Source: Gnetum montanum
Lineage: Eukaryota > Streptophyta > Gnetopsida > Gnetales > Gnetaceae
DNA: 64,000 nt
Assembly: GCA_015680685.1 (NCBI GenBank)
Contig: MNCI01015796.1
Span: 10,345 to 74,344 of the forward strand
Direction: 5' to 3'
Shown here: in pieces, positions 1-12,037 of the stretch
Layout: every line of letters starts with the position of its first letter
Numbering within the stretch: position 1 is the first letter of the stretch
The notes under the pieces: generated by a model
What the model was told of the DNA's origin: nothing
Seen by the model: only the letters and a program-made list of their open reading frames with translations
The model's database searches: none
Translations under genes and position numbers: made by a program

Positions 1-295
1 GTGCGTGATAGAGCGTAAACTTGTCCTTAGCCAATTCGCCTTTAACTGTCTTGGAGCTTATTACGCTCATCACGCTGCCGTGCGTGATAGAGCGTAAACT
101 TGTCCTTAGCCAGATTTGAGGCACGTTTAACTACCTTGGAGCTTATTACGCTCATCACGCTGCTGTGCGTGATAGCGCGTAAACTTGTCCTTAGCCAATT
201 CGCCTTTGACTGTCCTGGAGCTTATTACACTCATCACGCTGCCGTGCATGATAGAGCGTAAACTCGTCCTTAGCTTTGAGGCGTGTTCTCGCTCG
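1..295. repeat. ~80-bp tandem repeat, about 3.6 copies
   Basis: Units start at 1, 80, 165 and 244 with the phrase GTGCGTGATAGAGCGTAAAC and the first three end in CATCACGCTGCC/T. Unit lengths are 79, 85 and 79 bp, and the fourth is cut off after about 50 bp. Copies differ by a few substitutions and one small insertion. The CpG-containing motifs stand out from the AT-rich neighbourhood. The array may continue left of the window. No coding potential is apparent. Confidence 0.9.
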
Positions 296-895
296 AATTA
301 CGAATCTTCGTTTGAGGCGGACCCGTAATTTTTTCCCAGTGTTTCAGTAAGTCTACTATGTGTTTGTGTTGCTAGTTTAAGGCCATGGCAAGCCATGTTA
401 CATTGCTAGTTTTAGGCCGCCTTTGATGAAAAGAAACTCATTTTTTGGCGATTTTCTATTTTGAAGTTTTTTATGGATTTTCTAGTTTTAAAGGAAAAAA
501 AATTAGTAAAAATAAAAATAAAAGTAAATTTCTAGGCTACATGGATAGAATTAAAATGTATAAAATGTTAACAAAGAAAATTTATGCTAAAAGGCTATTA
601 GTGCATATGGTTACCAAGTCATAAAGCCATGGGGTGGAAGGATCAACATGTACACCACTTGTGTAGATTCTTCCTAATCTTTGAAAGATTTGAAAATGTG
701 TAAGATCTATTTTGCACAAGTCTTGATTCACCATCCCTTTCACTAACAATGTTGAAAGGAAGCTTCTCCCATAATGCATTCCATTTCCCATTGTTTTCAT
801 TCTTAGCTTTCTCCTCTCTCTCAAGTTGCTAGAATTCATGGCTGGGAGTTTCTTCATGAAGATCCACTTTAGACTCCTACTTTATATCCACATTG
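296..895. other. No supported gene; decayed sequence
   Basis: AT-rich sequence follows the tandem repeat. On the minus strand it may be the downstream continuation of the gypsy remnant that starts near 3,370, because frames from the protease region run on into it with stops. No reverse transcriptase motif is recognisable. A 91-codon minus-strand frame at 582-857 has no familiar motif and is not called. Confidence 0.4.
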
Positions 896-3370
896 TTGAC
901 TATTAGGGGAATTGCATTATCACCATGAATAATGATGTCACCTCCCTCATAAGTAACTCTTAATGGATGGATAAGGATACAACATCTAATTGAGCTAGCA
1001 AAGGTCTTTCAAGGATTAGGTTAAACCCTAGCATTTTCTCTACCACTAAGAAATCAACGATTGTGGGGAACCACTTCCTTACTACAAAGTCTAAGGAGAT
1101 TGACCCCTTACTAGTAACCCATGACCTGTTAAAGGACTTGAGAGCTGTGGTTGTTATATGTTGTATCTGCATTGTAAAGCCTAAGCATTCAATGATGTTG
1201 CATGGAATAACATTAGTTGTAGCCCCATCATCAACATGCACCTAATGCACCTTAAACTACCCCACCCAAATTGTGATGAAAAGAGGAGCCCTAGTTACTT
1301 CATCACTTTGGGGGCTAGCCTTGATTTCACTATCGTGAAACATTAGCAATGCTGACTTCTTGTACCTTAATGAAGAAGGAATCATGACTATGTGGATAGA
1401 CTCCTCATTAGCTAGGATATCCTCACTAATAGGTATGGAAGTCAACATCTTCACTAGTGCCACATGATGTGTAGAAGAAGTTATGATTATGCTATAAAGG
1501 CTCAAAGTTATGTTCTTTTACATGAGGGATTACTTGACCTATTCCATCATAGTAAGGAAGTTCTTATCATTGGCCATGGACTTGTTGCCTCAATTGTGCT
1601 TTACTTCCTCCATGCACCCCAAAATGTGAACTTCAACTTTATGATATTGTTGTTGGGATCTCTCCTCTTTCTTTTGGCTTTGGATTTTTGGATTCTCCTA
1701 TGGTTTGCTGGTTGAGGTGAGCTAGGTAGAGAAGGTCATGGGCATAGATGATATGGAAGTGGACTTTGATGGACCCACTTCCTTCCATGTCTTGGCTTGC
1801 TTGTCACCATTGGTTCTAGGCTTTTTCTTATGTTTCTTCCTCTACTTAGTTGAGGCTTTTTTATTGTCATTTGTTGGTTGTGAGGAAGAGGTTGTAGCAT
1901 TAGCCACCATAGGAGATCATTGTAAGGTCATGGTGGTTAGTTAGCATATGGTTCGTTGGGGTACCCTAATGACAAAGGGTTCCCTGTGAAGCATGGATTG
2001 TGGTATCCTCACAACAAAAGGGGATCTTGAGCTAGTGAAAGCTGAAGAAGTCCTTTCATTGAAAGGGGGGGGGGGTATCCTAATTGCAAAAAGCTACCAT
2101 GTGGGCCTCCAGTTATCATCAATATTAAATGTTGATATGATGTATGATCCATATTTGGCATTCAATGGGTCCTTATACACATGCATTAGCTGATTTTGGG
2201 GTTGGACAAGGTTGGATGCATCAAGGATCAACTCACCTCTATCTATCATCCTTTGTAGGTCATCTTTCAGTGTGAGGCATAATTCAATGTCATGACCATG
2301 CAATTGATGATAATGAAAGAATTATTCAAGCTTGGAATATTTAGGCAATTTGGGGTCATCCTTGGTTGCTTGAGTGGGATCCTAGGCTATCTGACATAAC
2401 CTCTCATGTTTTTTATAAGTATCTTTAGACATCTACTTGTATTGGATTCCTCCACTCTTCAACAATTGATCCAAGAGTTTATATGGCTTTAAAGGTAAAC
2501 TAGCATATTTTATCTTATCCTTCTACTAAAAGCTAGGCCTAGGTGCAATTGATGTAGTTGCCCTAGGGGTTAATGGCTAGTTTTCACAATTGTTAGCAGG
2601 GATCTTAGGTTGATTGTTTCTTGGTCCCTAGTTAGTGGTTTTGGCTTCCTTGACTACCGTTACTACAACTACATTGTTTTTTTTTAACTCCTCTTTTTAA
2701 CCCTATGCTTATGTTAGTTTTTTTTATGTCATGTAAGTAGGGTTGTGGGTAGCTTCTATGGTGGTGGCCTCTATGTTTTAATTTTGGGAGAACGCTTGAC
2801 TAAGTGACCACAAGTTAAGGTAATACAACTTAGACTTAATAAAGTCATTAACTATCCCCTTAAATATTTGGGGAATGTTTGTTGGAACAACCCACCTAGG
2901 ATGTTCTTAAGCTTAGATTCTATCCTAAACTCATCCTCCTCCTCCTCTTTCTCCTTTAAGAAATTCTTTTCATCCTCTTCATCCATCTCATTTAGTTGAG
3001 ATAGGATGCAAGCATAGGCATCATTGAGGGGAATTTGATCATATGAGAAAGAGATGTATTCCTTCTTGTCTTAGTATATGAGTTTAAATGCTCTTTTGGC
3101 TTCTACTTACACACATGGAGTTTAAATGCATGCCAGTTGCATTTTGACATAAGTGTAATTGTAGTGATCCTCATTTATGGTTGAAAATTTAGGACTTCAT
3201 TCCCTGATCCTCAAAGACTACCTACACTCAATGATAGCAGGGTCCTTAGGGTTGTATACCCTCATGGCTTGTTGGTTAGACCTACCATTAGTACATGTGA
3301 AGGAAAACTTGATCAATTATTGGAAATACATGGATATGTTCCTGAAAAAGGCTTGGAATAGGTTATAAAA
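896..3370 (-). mobile_element. Decayed Ty3/gypsy gag-protease fragment
   Basis: Read on the minus strand, the order is an unassigned upstream segment (3,370-2,750), a gag-type segment near 2,303-2,094 and an aspartic protease at 1,250-900. The gag-type segment contains GHDIELCLTLKDDLQRMIDR, which resembles the C-H-rich stretch before the protease in plant gypsy polyproteins. Many stops and frameshifts separate the pieces. No RT, RNase H or integrase follows at lower coordinates, so the 3' half is missing. Its likely promoter end lies upstream: a PBS at 4,036-4,053 and an LTR at 4,063-5,579. Confidence 0.6.
900..1250 (-). pseudogene. Retroviral-type aspartic protease domain of a gypsy element
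   Basis: This is the domain that would cleave the Gag-Pol polyprotein. The minus-strand frame reads HVDDGATTNVIP at the expected active-site position (normally D-S/T-G), so the catalytic triad is D-D-G here. It continues through a hydrophobic flap region to FLVVEKMLGFNLIL and ends in a Leu-X-Val-Val-X-Ser segment typical of gypsy proteases (compare L-I-L-G-R-P-W-L). The Gly-Arg-Pro motif reads ERP, a further substitution. A stop at about 960 interrupts the last strand, and the frame then resumes with an IIIHGD phrase. It is non-functional by inference. Family assignment is from motif order alone. Confidence 0.6.
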
Positions 3371-4035
3371 GATGGGAAAAAAAAGTAAATTTCAGCAAGT
3401 AGAATTTAAAAATGACTAAAAGAAGAAAAAATGGCTAAAAATAGGCTACTTACTATAAATAGTAAGTGAAGGATTAAGGGAGGTACACCCCTTTACTAAA
3501 AATGAAAAATTAAGAATATGGTTCCAAACCTTACCCATGTTGGGCTTCCTAGTTGCACCTACACTAGGTGTAGTAGGGGAAAAGGAAGGGAGGTGTGAGA
3601 TAGGGAGATCTCACACCTTCCTAGCTAATGTTGCTAAGAAAGGGGATTTAGAACCAAGGTGGAAGCTTGGGTTTTTCGTCAAAAAATAGTTTTAGCAAGC
3701 TACCAATTTTCTCAACTAGGGAGGGATGGTGGTTCAGTTGTTGAAACCACCAATGCTGGAAAATTAAGAAAATTTTAGTAGCCATGGATAGATAACTTTC
3801 ACATCACACCAATGTTGATTTTGGGCAAGGAATTCATAGCAAGTGTTGTGAAAATCCAAAACCCATGCACTTGCAACTTCCATGATAAGAATTTTGTTAT
3901 GGTTATGTGAGTGGTAGTGTTAGTTATGAACAAATTCAAAGGCCTTCTGGCGTAAAAAATTATAGATTTCAGCTAGGAAAGCAACATTGGTTATGGGGAA
4001 AACTAATTTTGATGAAGAAATTTAGTAGAGCTCCT

Positions 4036-4053
4036 CCCCTCCTTCTAGTGCCA
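4036..4053 (-). other. Primer-binding site, TGGCACTAGAAGGAGGGG type
   Basis: The minus strand reads TGGCACTAGAAGGAGGGG, starting with the TGG that pairs with a tRNA 3' CCA end. It lies about 9 bases inside the LTR edge at 4,063. A similar sequence recurs next to LTR-like DNA at 52,887-52,903, and a degraded one at 29,940-29,957. This supports a real PBS shared by related elements. I do not assign the tRNA. Confidence 0.6.
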
Positions 4054-4062
4054 GAAAACTAT

Positions 4063-5579
4063 TGCAACTAAAAATTTTAATTACTAGAAAGTTGAAAGTC
4101 TTGGTACAACAATCTCAACCTAGAATCCCTAGGGCCTTCAAAAAAATGAGACTCAAGGTACCCTGGATGGTTCAACAAATCATCTAGGAACTTACAAAAT
4201 GTAAAATGAATAATGAAAAAATAAGAATGCAGATCTGAAAAAAACTAGAAATTAAATACAAATTGCACACAGAACTGAAACTTTAAAACTTTATTAAAAA
4301 ATAAAGAATAAGTTTAGGGGATGTAGACACAAAAATTGCTAGTGAAAAAGCAAAAAGGGTAATGGGGGTTTAGGTTCCATCAAAGATAATGCAATGAACT
4401 CCACAAGCTAGATGTCTTGCCACTTCCAATGCTATCAAACCTCCTCTGCTACTACAACATTGGCTACTACTAGGAGGGTTGAGAAAGGTGAAGGATTTGG
4501 CTACCAAAGTGCTCTACACTAGGAGTTGAGGATCCTGGGGGTGTAGTGTGGAGACTAAAATCTCACAAATCCTAGGGCAATAATGGGTGTTACAGAGCCA
4601 CAAGGGGTTCCACGCTGAGGGGGTCTAAGAAGCTACATTTTTGCAAGTGTGAAAGAGCTCTTAGATGCTACAAATGCCAAAGCATGTGAATCAAAAGAGT
4701 GTGTAACCTAAAAATGGTATTTGAGATTGGTTTTTATAGATTTTTGGCCTTGATTGGAGCTACAAATTAGTTGCAAATAGTTAAAATATTAGCTACAAAA
4801 TTTTGCCACGTACAAGTGAGATGGGTGCCAAATTTTGGGGGTTACTATTTATTGAATGTGTCAAACCCCAATGGCCATTTTGTTTTCTATAAATAGTAAT
4901 GAGGACACACCATCTACACTGGCTTTTTTCTTCTATGTTGAATCTTCTGCCATCCTCACTGCAAATACATGGTCAATGATGAAGTCAATGGAGCATTGAA
5001 ATCTAGTCCACGTTGCTTCTATGTTAGGGGCATGTAGTTTCCATGCTAGCCATGAAGTTTCCACACTTAGCATAAAGTTTCCGCACTGAACATGAAGTTT
5101 CTATACTAGGGGGTTAGGATTACACCTCCCATGCTGGGTATAGATGATGTCAAAATTCTTCATGTTAAGCATAGATGCCACCACATCCTTCCATGCTCAA
5201 GTCTACACTTCCACACTAGGAGTAAGTGATCCACATCCCTTCATACTAGAGGTAGGTGAGATCTATTCCCATAAGGTGTTTTTAGCATAGAAAATTGTAT
5301 ACCTCCCATAAAACTCATCAAATTACCATTTTTGGCATCCCAAAAGGAAATTTTGACCCCCTAAGCCAAAATATAGATAATACATGACTTCTTCCACTAG
5401 GGTGATGAGGCTTTGACCATTTATGAGGTATTTTTAAGCCCCAAAAATATGAAATATGTGAGATTACCTCTCATGGGTTACAATCTTCACATTTATAGTG
5501 AAGTTTCACTTCAGGTTTCATGTGGTGAAGGCCACATGATGAAAAATGGTTACAACATGCAAATTTTGGTGGTGTTTCA
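4063..5579 (-). repeat. LTR (1.5 kb), minus orientation
   Basis: Bounded on the plus strand by TG at 4,063 and CA at 5,578-5,579, next to a PBS at 4,036-4,053. Its two ends match the ends of the LTR at 29,967-31,818: the right ends share GGTGGTGTTTCA and the left ends share a 'ctagggcct...gtaccctg' tract. The interior holds loose repeats of 'atgaagtttccacact' near 5,030-5,110. It would be the 5' LTR of the minus-strand gypsy remnant at 896-3,370. The edges are judged by eye. Confidence 0.55.
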
Positions 5580-5799
5580 TACTTAGATCATGTCATTTCT
5601 AAAAATCAAGTTCAAATGAAGCCTAGTAAGATCAATGTAATATAAATTAATCTTTAATTAAGAACTTTGAAGAGTTGAGATCTTTCCTTAGGCTAGATAG
5701 TTATTATAGGAGATTTATTACAAGTTTTAGTTTTATTACATATTTAATTCTTTTTTAAAAATAAGATGATGAATGTTTTATAAGGTGATGAACAAAAGA

Positions 5800-6225
5800 A
5801 TTTATTCCAAGCCTTGAAAGCTAAAATTTCTAATGCTTTAGTGTTTGTTATATTAAACTTTGCTAAGCTTTGTGAAGTGGATATGAATGCAAGTGAACTT
5901 ATGCTTAGTGATGTTTCATCACAAGAGGATAAGCACATTGCATTATTTTTAGAAAAGATAAACTTTTTTAGGAAAAATTATCATGTTTATCAAAAGTAAT
6001 TATATGTTATACTTTATGCCATAAAATGATTAAAGCATTATTTTCTAGAAAATGCATTTTTGATTTTGACTAATCACAAGGCTTTGCAATTTTTAAGCTC
6101 ACAAATGAAATTAAAAGTTAAGAATATGAAGTGGGTATAGTAGCTATAATATCTTCACTCTACATTAAAGCATAGAAGTGGAAAAAGCAATATTGTGTTA
6201 AATGATCTATCTAGGATTTACATTG
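5800..6225 (+). pseudogene. RNase H domain of a gypsy element
   Basis: RNase H degrades the RNA strand during reverse transcription. A frame running to 5,999 reads ALKAKISNALVFVILNF, then ASELMLSDVSSQEDKHIAL, then a K-N-Y-H-V-Y phrase. These follow the usual 'alkakistaPvLalPdf...D-A-S...vLsQe...pia.fSeKl...r.nYstyd' order. After a stop the frame resumes with ILTNHKALQFLSSQ (normally TDHxAL) and HRSGKSNIVLNDLSR (normally 'HrpGkeNvvaDaLSR'). The catalytic TDH reads TNH and the final D-A-L-S reads N-D-L-S, so activity would be lost even without the stops. Confidence 0.65.
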
Positions 6226-6349
6226 TGAGTCATTCATGTGCTAAAGTAGAGGGACTTGAGCCTTTACTTCTTTGTATCTAAATAATGAAAATTTTGATGA
6301 TATTTACAGGGATCAAAATGTTGCATTTCTTAGTAGAATAAATAGGTGA

Positions 6350-7040
6350 AGGAACTATCATCTATATCATGGAATTCTCTTCAAGAATGGCAAGGTAGGT
6401 GTACCTACTTATGATTTTAGATGAAAGATTTTGCATGAGTAGCATACTTGTGATATGACTATACATATTGGAAAGAACAAAACATATGATATTATTTCCA
6501 AGAGACATTTCTAGCCAAGTATGCATAGCGATGTGAATAAATTAATTTAAGGAATATCTTATTTATTGAAAGTTTAAGGAAGTGTAAGTTATTACTAGAT
6601 AGTATTTCTCCTTACCTATTTCTAATGATTCATTGAAAAGTATTTTATTTATTGTATTTCTAAGAGTCAATTTGGACATGATTTTCTTTTTGCAATGATG
6701 CATCTCATGTTGATTATTTCTTCTTTCAATATGTATTTAGATTGCATGGTATTCCTTTAAACATTATGAGTGATATACATGTTAGATTAAGTCATTTCTA
6801 GAGGTCATTATAGAATTCGTTGGCCAACACAATATCTTTTTATAGTGCTTATCATCCATGTATTTTCCTAGTGCTTGTCATCCATCAAGTGATGACCAAA
6901 CTAAGACTATGAATAAATCTTTGTTAAAAATTTTAAGGTATTTATGTAAGGATCAACCTAATAGATGGAAATATCTTTTGGCTCATGTTATGTTTAGCTA
7001 CAATAGCTTTTCTTATTTTAGCATAAAAAAGAGTCCTTCA
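6350..7040 (+). pseudogene. Integrase of a gypsy element, broken
   Basis: Integrase inserts the cDNA into host DNA. Visible pieces are an HHCC-like segment near 6,440-6,530 (H-I-G-K-N-K-T-Y) and a core segment 6,690-6,830 with NDASHVDYFF and RLHGIPLNIMSD. The catalytic-E region at 6,872-7,040 reads ACHPSSDDQTKTMNKS, then P-N-R-W-K-Y-L-L-A-H-V-M-F-S-Y-N-S. The usual motif is 'HPQTDGQTEvvNrsL', so Q-T-D-G has become S-S-D-D and the catalytic E is K. Several stops precede the intact 61-codon tail. It is a fossil of the element at 5,640-7,490. Confidence 0.65.
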
Positions 7041-7489
7041 TGATGAATTTATCTTTTCTTCTAGGATGACTAATAAGTTGAGAAAATTTGAAGATTTTGC
7101 TTACCTTAGTTTATCTTTTTTTGAGACCATGAAACTTACAAAAATAAGAAAAAAAAATTAAAGGTAAAACAAATGATATTACTGAAAATGAAAACATGAA
7201 GTAAAAAAGTGCAATTTGAAGCTAGTGATTTTGTTTAGCTATATTTAAACAAGAAGATATTAAGAAACATAAAATATTCCAAGCTCGAATCAAAGAACAC
7301 TAGTCCATTTTATATTAGGGTTAAAATAAATAATAATGATTATGAACTAGGACTTCCTCATAATGTATCATTTTCTTGTATTTTTAATGTTTTATATCTA
7401 ATTATTTTCATTTATAGATACCTACATCAAATTTAGATGATAGTAAGGAAGTTCTCAAAGATGAAATTGAAGATTCAACTTAAAGGATA

Positions 7490-8400
7490 TCTAAGAGTCT
7501 AATTTTTCTATAAGTAAGAGAGGTTTTTAGAATAATAGAAAAGAAGAAACATGCATACATAATTCATTAGATTAATTAATATCCTAAAAATATAAGTGGA
7601 TTCATGAAAGTGATTTAAATATAGGGGAACTTGATGTCATCCCAAATGTACAACCCAAATGAATCCAAATGTTAATTTTAATATGGGGAAAGATGATGAA
7701 GATATCAATCTATCTCTTGATGAATATTATATCTTAAATATTCTTAAGAGTACTAGGAGTCATGGAGATGTATTTGAAAGTATTTTTAAAGTAATTTGAA
7801 TCGTGTTCCTATGTTGAGCATATAACTATGACCTTACTATGAGTCATAGTCAACCCCAATTTGCTATTATAAGAATCTATGAATCACAATCTACTATAGT
7901 CTATGTATTTTGATAAAATTTATAAATTCTAGGCTTGGGTCATAAGGTGTGAGCCATTACAAGTTACAATAAGTCATATTTCAAGGTTGCAAGTTGAAGC
8001 TAGCTATAATTCATTGGGAGATAAAGCTTAGAAATTCTATTGGTTTTTGTAATGTTATAGGATGTGAGTTATAATCTAGCTATAGTATGACAAATGCAAG
8101 GACCCATAAGCTACATTCACTCATATTCTACAAAAATTTAAGTTTTTCTAAAGATGTGAATATTTAAGGAAGATGAGCAATCACCCTCAGATGATAAAAT
8201 CTTGTAAAGTTCTCTAAGGTTGATGCCCTAGTTTTTGCTTATGGAAGAGTTTATAGAGTTTTATAGAAGTGAGAGAAAATCTTCCTTATGAGGCCAATGG
8301 TGTTGTGTGCTTACCATGAATAATTGAGTTCTTAAGGATTAGAAAGCAATTGATTATCTATGGTTTTTCCTCCAATCCTTAGGTATTTCCTACTTCTATG
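7490..8400. other. No gene; possible LTR-derived spacer
   Basis: AT-rich sequence sits between the plus-strand gypsy remnant and the minus-strand copia remnant. It may include the 3' LTR of the former, but no TG...CA ends or matching second copy were found. No open frame with recognisable motifs is present. Confidence 0.3.
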
Positions 8401-8639
8401 AAATTGTATTATGAATTTTTACATGAATAAGGAACTTGTTATTTTGTTGTTCAAGGTTGGATTCATTGAGGTCTTGAATTTATTAAGTTTAAAATATAAA
8501 TTGGATTTGAATTGGGTGTGGGATTTTATATCCTTACTAGAAGGGAAATTTGATGATTGTTCCATATTTTTCACTTGATTCTCTTGAACTAAAACTTCAT
8601 TTTTCTTTATAAAATGCTTTTTTTCATCAAGTTTTATAT

Positions 8640-9880
8640 TTCTTAAGAAAATAAATTTTCTTTTAATGAATTCAAAGCATGTGTAAGAGACTAATCTCTT
8701 ATCATGACCTATAAAATATATTTTATAATATTATAATCCAATTTTCTTATAATGGCATTTAGTACATGAATCCAAGAAATGCAACCAAATAGTTTGAGAT
8801 GACAAAGTTCAAGTATCTTACCATGTAAAGATAAATATGTAGTAATGTATTTTTTTATAAATAGTACAACCTATTTAGGATATATAAGGATTTATGAATT
8901 ACTTATATTCAAAATGAATTAAACAAGTTGACTTAGCTCAACATGCATCTTGTCATGTGTTGTCAAATGCGATTTCTTCTTTCAGCCACTCCATTCAATT
9001 ATTGGAAGCAGTCATATGTGGTTTACTTCTCAGTGTCATTTTTCTTCATAAAATTCATTAAATCCATTATTGACAAATTTCTTACTTATCACTTCTAATT
9101 ACCTTGATTTTTAGATTTAATTTATTCTCCATAGGATTCTTGAATTCTTTAAATGTGGAGAAGGTCTTAATTTTTATTATAGTTAATTACACCATGAATA
9201 TCTTGATGCATAATTAACAATGATTAGGAAATACCTTACATTTTTAATAAGGGATAATAGCATTGGATTTACCAAGTCCATAGAAAAACCTTCAATGGTT
9301 TCTCTTTCCTTCCCATCTATGTGTTATGAAGAGATGATTTGTATTTCCAAAAAATACATGCTTCACACACTTCATTTGGAATGAGAGAACAATTTACTCT
9401 AATTACTACTTATGCCTTAACCATGTCAAGAATTCATTAATGTTTTTCATGCCTTAATTAGTTATGCCACAATCTTGCAAGAATGATGAAAAGATATTCT
9501 ACCTATTGTCTTGATATCATATTCTTAGAAATATCCACAATTGATAGAGCATAAATCAAATTTTCTAGCTTAGGAGTGAAAAGGTGACTCTATTATGATT
9601 ACTCAATATGCATCCTCTATTATCAAAAAAAACTTTAACTTCCTTTGATACCATTCTATCTTTGGAAAGTAATAAGGCTAGAAGTAAGGATACATAGAAA
9701 ACACCACATACTTGTATGGTGTATCCATCATGAAGAGTGAGGGTTCATTCTCCAAGTCCTTTAATTTACATAAAATTTCCATCTTCAATTCTTATACTTC
9801 TAAGTTTACCTCTCCTAATGTTGAAAAATTTGTAGAGATCAAGTATCATTTGGTTAAGGCATCTACTACTGAGGATCTAT
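8640..9880 (-). pseudogene. Copia protease tail, pre-integrase and integrase core
   Basis: On the minus strand, 9,850-9,600 reads LTLHDGYTIQVCGVFYVS and then KVFFDNRGCIL. These match the beta-strand region after the copia protease ('..l.dG....l.dVlyvP...NLlS'). Near 9,390-9,290 is EVCEACIFWKYKSS, the end of the GAG-pre-integrase segment ('CegCq.GKq...pF'). At 9,000-8,942 it reads NGVAERRNRI, stop, then QHMTRCMLS, matching the integrase motif 'NGvaERkNRti.e.aRsmL'. The catalytic glutamate (E of ER) survives. Many stops and frameshifts make this a relic. Confidence 0.7.
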
Positions 9881-10050
9881 ATAAATGAAGAGAGATTCTT
9901 AATACATATGAAGGTTAAATAGCTTGCTCCTCCTCTTTGAATTCATTTTATTTTATCAAGGATTAATGTAGAAGCTATAGATGCATAATCATATTATGCT
10001 TTTGAAGGAAAATCATTTAAGCATAGGCTTGAAAACTATTTCTTGTACCA

Positions 10051-10092
10051 ACATTTCTTCTCAAGATGTCCATCCTTCTTGCAATTGAAACA
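10051..10092 (-). pseudogene. Gag CCHC zinc knuckle of the copia element
   Basis: The minus strand reads CFNCKKDGHLEKKC, a perfect CX2CX4HX4C nucleocapsid knuckle that would bind the genomic RNA. A stop codon sits immediately before the first cysteine. Lys-rich sequence precedes it, as usual in copia Gag. It anchors the identity of the element and the position of the gag/protease boundary. Confidence 0.8.
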
Positions 10093-10996
10093 TCACTTGC
10101 CTTCTCTTTTATTTTGATTATAACTTTATCATCCTTAGGATTATCATCTTTCTCCTATATAAAAGCTTTCTATTTATTTATCAAAAGCTCTTCCTTTTTT
10201 CCTATTAGGGAAGAGTTTTTTTGTGGAGAGTCTCTTAAAAAAATGTGGTTAGCTTTTGTACCTATTTGGTCCCCATCTAATTTTTCCTCTTTTCTTGAGT
10301 CCTATTCCTCTTTGAAACTCATTGGAGTATGAGACTTAGTTTTGATAGCCTCTAAGCATCAACTCATCAAATTATCTCATATAGAATACAAGCTTATCAA
10401 TAGTAAGTACTTTGAAAATTTTTATTCTAATAAGGATCACAATGATGGCTTTGTACTTTGGATAATTAAAGAGGATTTGGATTATCTTATTTACTCTTTA
10501 CTCCTCACTATAGCTTCATATACATGTAAGTCCCTAATGATATTTTATATTCTTTTAAAAATATATTAAGCAACTTACCTCTCATGATGTTGAAGTTATC
10601 AAATTTTAGCCATTATCTACAATTACTTTACTTTCATCACCTTACTTTTTTTATGATATTCTTACACAAATACATTTCAACATGCATTAGAATCCCCATT
10701 GTTGATGATTTTAGTCCTAATGATCTCACTCAAAGATCTACACATGATCATCTTAAAAAAGACATTCTTCTTCTTATTCTCATTTTACTTCCTCACTTAT
10801 CCTTACGTGAGAAGAGAAATATTAATTTCTTAGAAGCCCTACTCCACAACTTCTAGGCATTCATTGAGCTCAAAAAAATCTTCTCATTAACATGTTGTAA
10901 TATGTAAAATCTTTCTTTTCATTGAAGATTATGGAACACTTTGGAACTTCTTTGGACATGTTTTTCTTCTTTTGCTACTCAAGCTTAACACTGAAT

Positions 10997-11008
10997 GCTC
11001 TAATACCA
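10997..11008 (-). other. Primer-binding site complementary to initiator Met tRNA
   Basis: The minus strand reads TGGTATTAGAGC, one base from the classic plant copia PBS TGGTATCAGAGC. It lies two bases from a TG at 11,011 that would be the inner LTR edge. This sets the orientation (minus) and 5' end of the copia remnant. Confidence 0.75.
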
Positions 11009-11010
11009 AA

Positions 11011-12000
11011 TGTTAGCTACCAAAGGAAGCCATCTAGGTTATGCATGTACTTTCTTAGTTAAAGTATTCATTTTTATCTTGCATTTATGATCAAGCATTA
11101 CTAGATCATGAGTTCAGAAGGATCACAACAAGGTTGTTGTAGTGTATTCTCCTATCTCAAAACTTAAGCACAACTTCATCATGATTCATGAAAAAGGCTA
11201 AAAATTAAGAAATCCACTATGACTACATCATGGATTACAATAGATGTAGGACATGACCTTGGTGTTGAAACATCATGAGGATATCAAAGCCTGCACCAAA
11301 GGATGAAGCACTAAAAATTGACATAAGTCCACTATAACTCCTAGTAAATGCAAAAATTGTTATTTTCCTTAGCTATAATGCTATCATAGGCATGGCACAA
11401 CACTAGGAACTAAAGTCAATATTAACCTAAATAAATATTGAAATTGATGAAATGACTAAGAAAAATAAGATAATGACATAATAATATTGGAAGAAAACAA
11501 TTATTCTATTACTTCAAGCTTTTTTCATGATATAATGAAGTCTTGAAGAAATGCCTCAAGTTTAAGGAAAGCTCATACATGGAATAAATAGAAAATAAAA
11601 AGATGCTTAGAGCATAATAAAATTGAACCATGATTATAAATGACCCAACCCAATCACAACCAAATCACAAGAAGAGAAGACTTATGGTTCCAACTTACTA
11701 GCATGTGATACATACATACTTCATGTGGTTATAACACATGGGAAAAGGTCACATGATATCTTGAATGGTCCCAAGAATGAGCTACTTAACATGTGGCAAC
11801 TAGGACTCATACTTTGACTTCATTTTGAATTTTTCTTTCCTCTCATTATGAAATTAAAATTTGTGTCATGTGATACATTAGATAAAGACATGGATCCACA
11901 TACTACATGACTCATACAACAACATGGAAAATAAAACTACCTTCCATAATGACATGGAAAATAAATTGATATGAAGGAAGAACATGTTAGGCTATAAATA
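11011..12000 (-). repeat. Putative 5' LTR of the copia element (outer edge unknown)
   Basis: The inner edge is set by the PBS: plus-strand TGTTAGC at 11,011, i.e. the LTR ends GCTAACA on the minus strand. No second LTR copy was found to define the outer edge, so 12,000 is a guess. AT-rich, with no coding frame. Confidence 0.35.
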
Positions 12001-12004
12001 TTAT

Positions 12005-12037
12005 CACACACACACACGCGCGCACACACACACACAA
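12005..12037. repeat. CA/CG dinucleotide microsatellite
   Basis: A 33-base run of alternating purine-pyrimidine: CA repeats flanking a short CGCGCG core. It is a simple repeat. Confidence 0.9.

Larger units (their letters stand above)
5640..7490 (+). mobile_element. Decayed Ty3/gypsy RT-RNase H-integrase remnant
   Basis: Plus-strand pieces appear in canonical gypsy order. There is the end of RT and the connection (F-Y-R-R-F-I phrase near 5,710), RNase H (5,800-6,220) and integrase (6,350-7,040). A C-terminal segment near 7,290-7,400 reads N-D-Y-E-L-G-L-P and I-F-N-V, as in integrase tails upstream of the 3' LTR. No gag, protease or RT palm precedes it. The region immediately left is the LTR of another element, so this copy is 5'-truncated. 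Stops and frameshifts occur every few dozen codons. Confidence 0.65.
8400..11008 (-). mobile_element. Decayed Ty1/copia element, gag to integrase
   Basis: On the minus strand the order is PBS (11,008-10,997), gag with a zinc knuckle (10,092-10,051), protease/pre-integrase (9,880-9,300) and integrase core (9,300-8,640). Protease and integrase preceding any RT is the copia order. RT and RNase H are not recognisable below 8,600, so the 3' half is missing. Stops are frequent. The plus-strand frames in 10,066-10,856 are shadows of this element. Confidence 0.65.

Noticed and set aside
2064-2076. Run of consecutive Gs near 2,070
   Set aside because: A short homopolymer, possibly slippage or a sequencing artefact. 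It is not next to a PBS, LTR edge or integrase end, so it is not a polypurine tract.
10066-10856. Three consecutive plus-strand frames (75-90 codons)
   Set aside because: They are antisense shadows of the minus-strand copia gag, which has an exact CCHC knuckle at 10,051-10,092.
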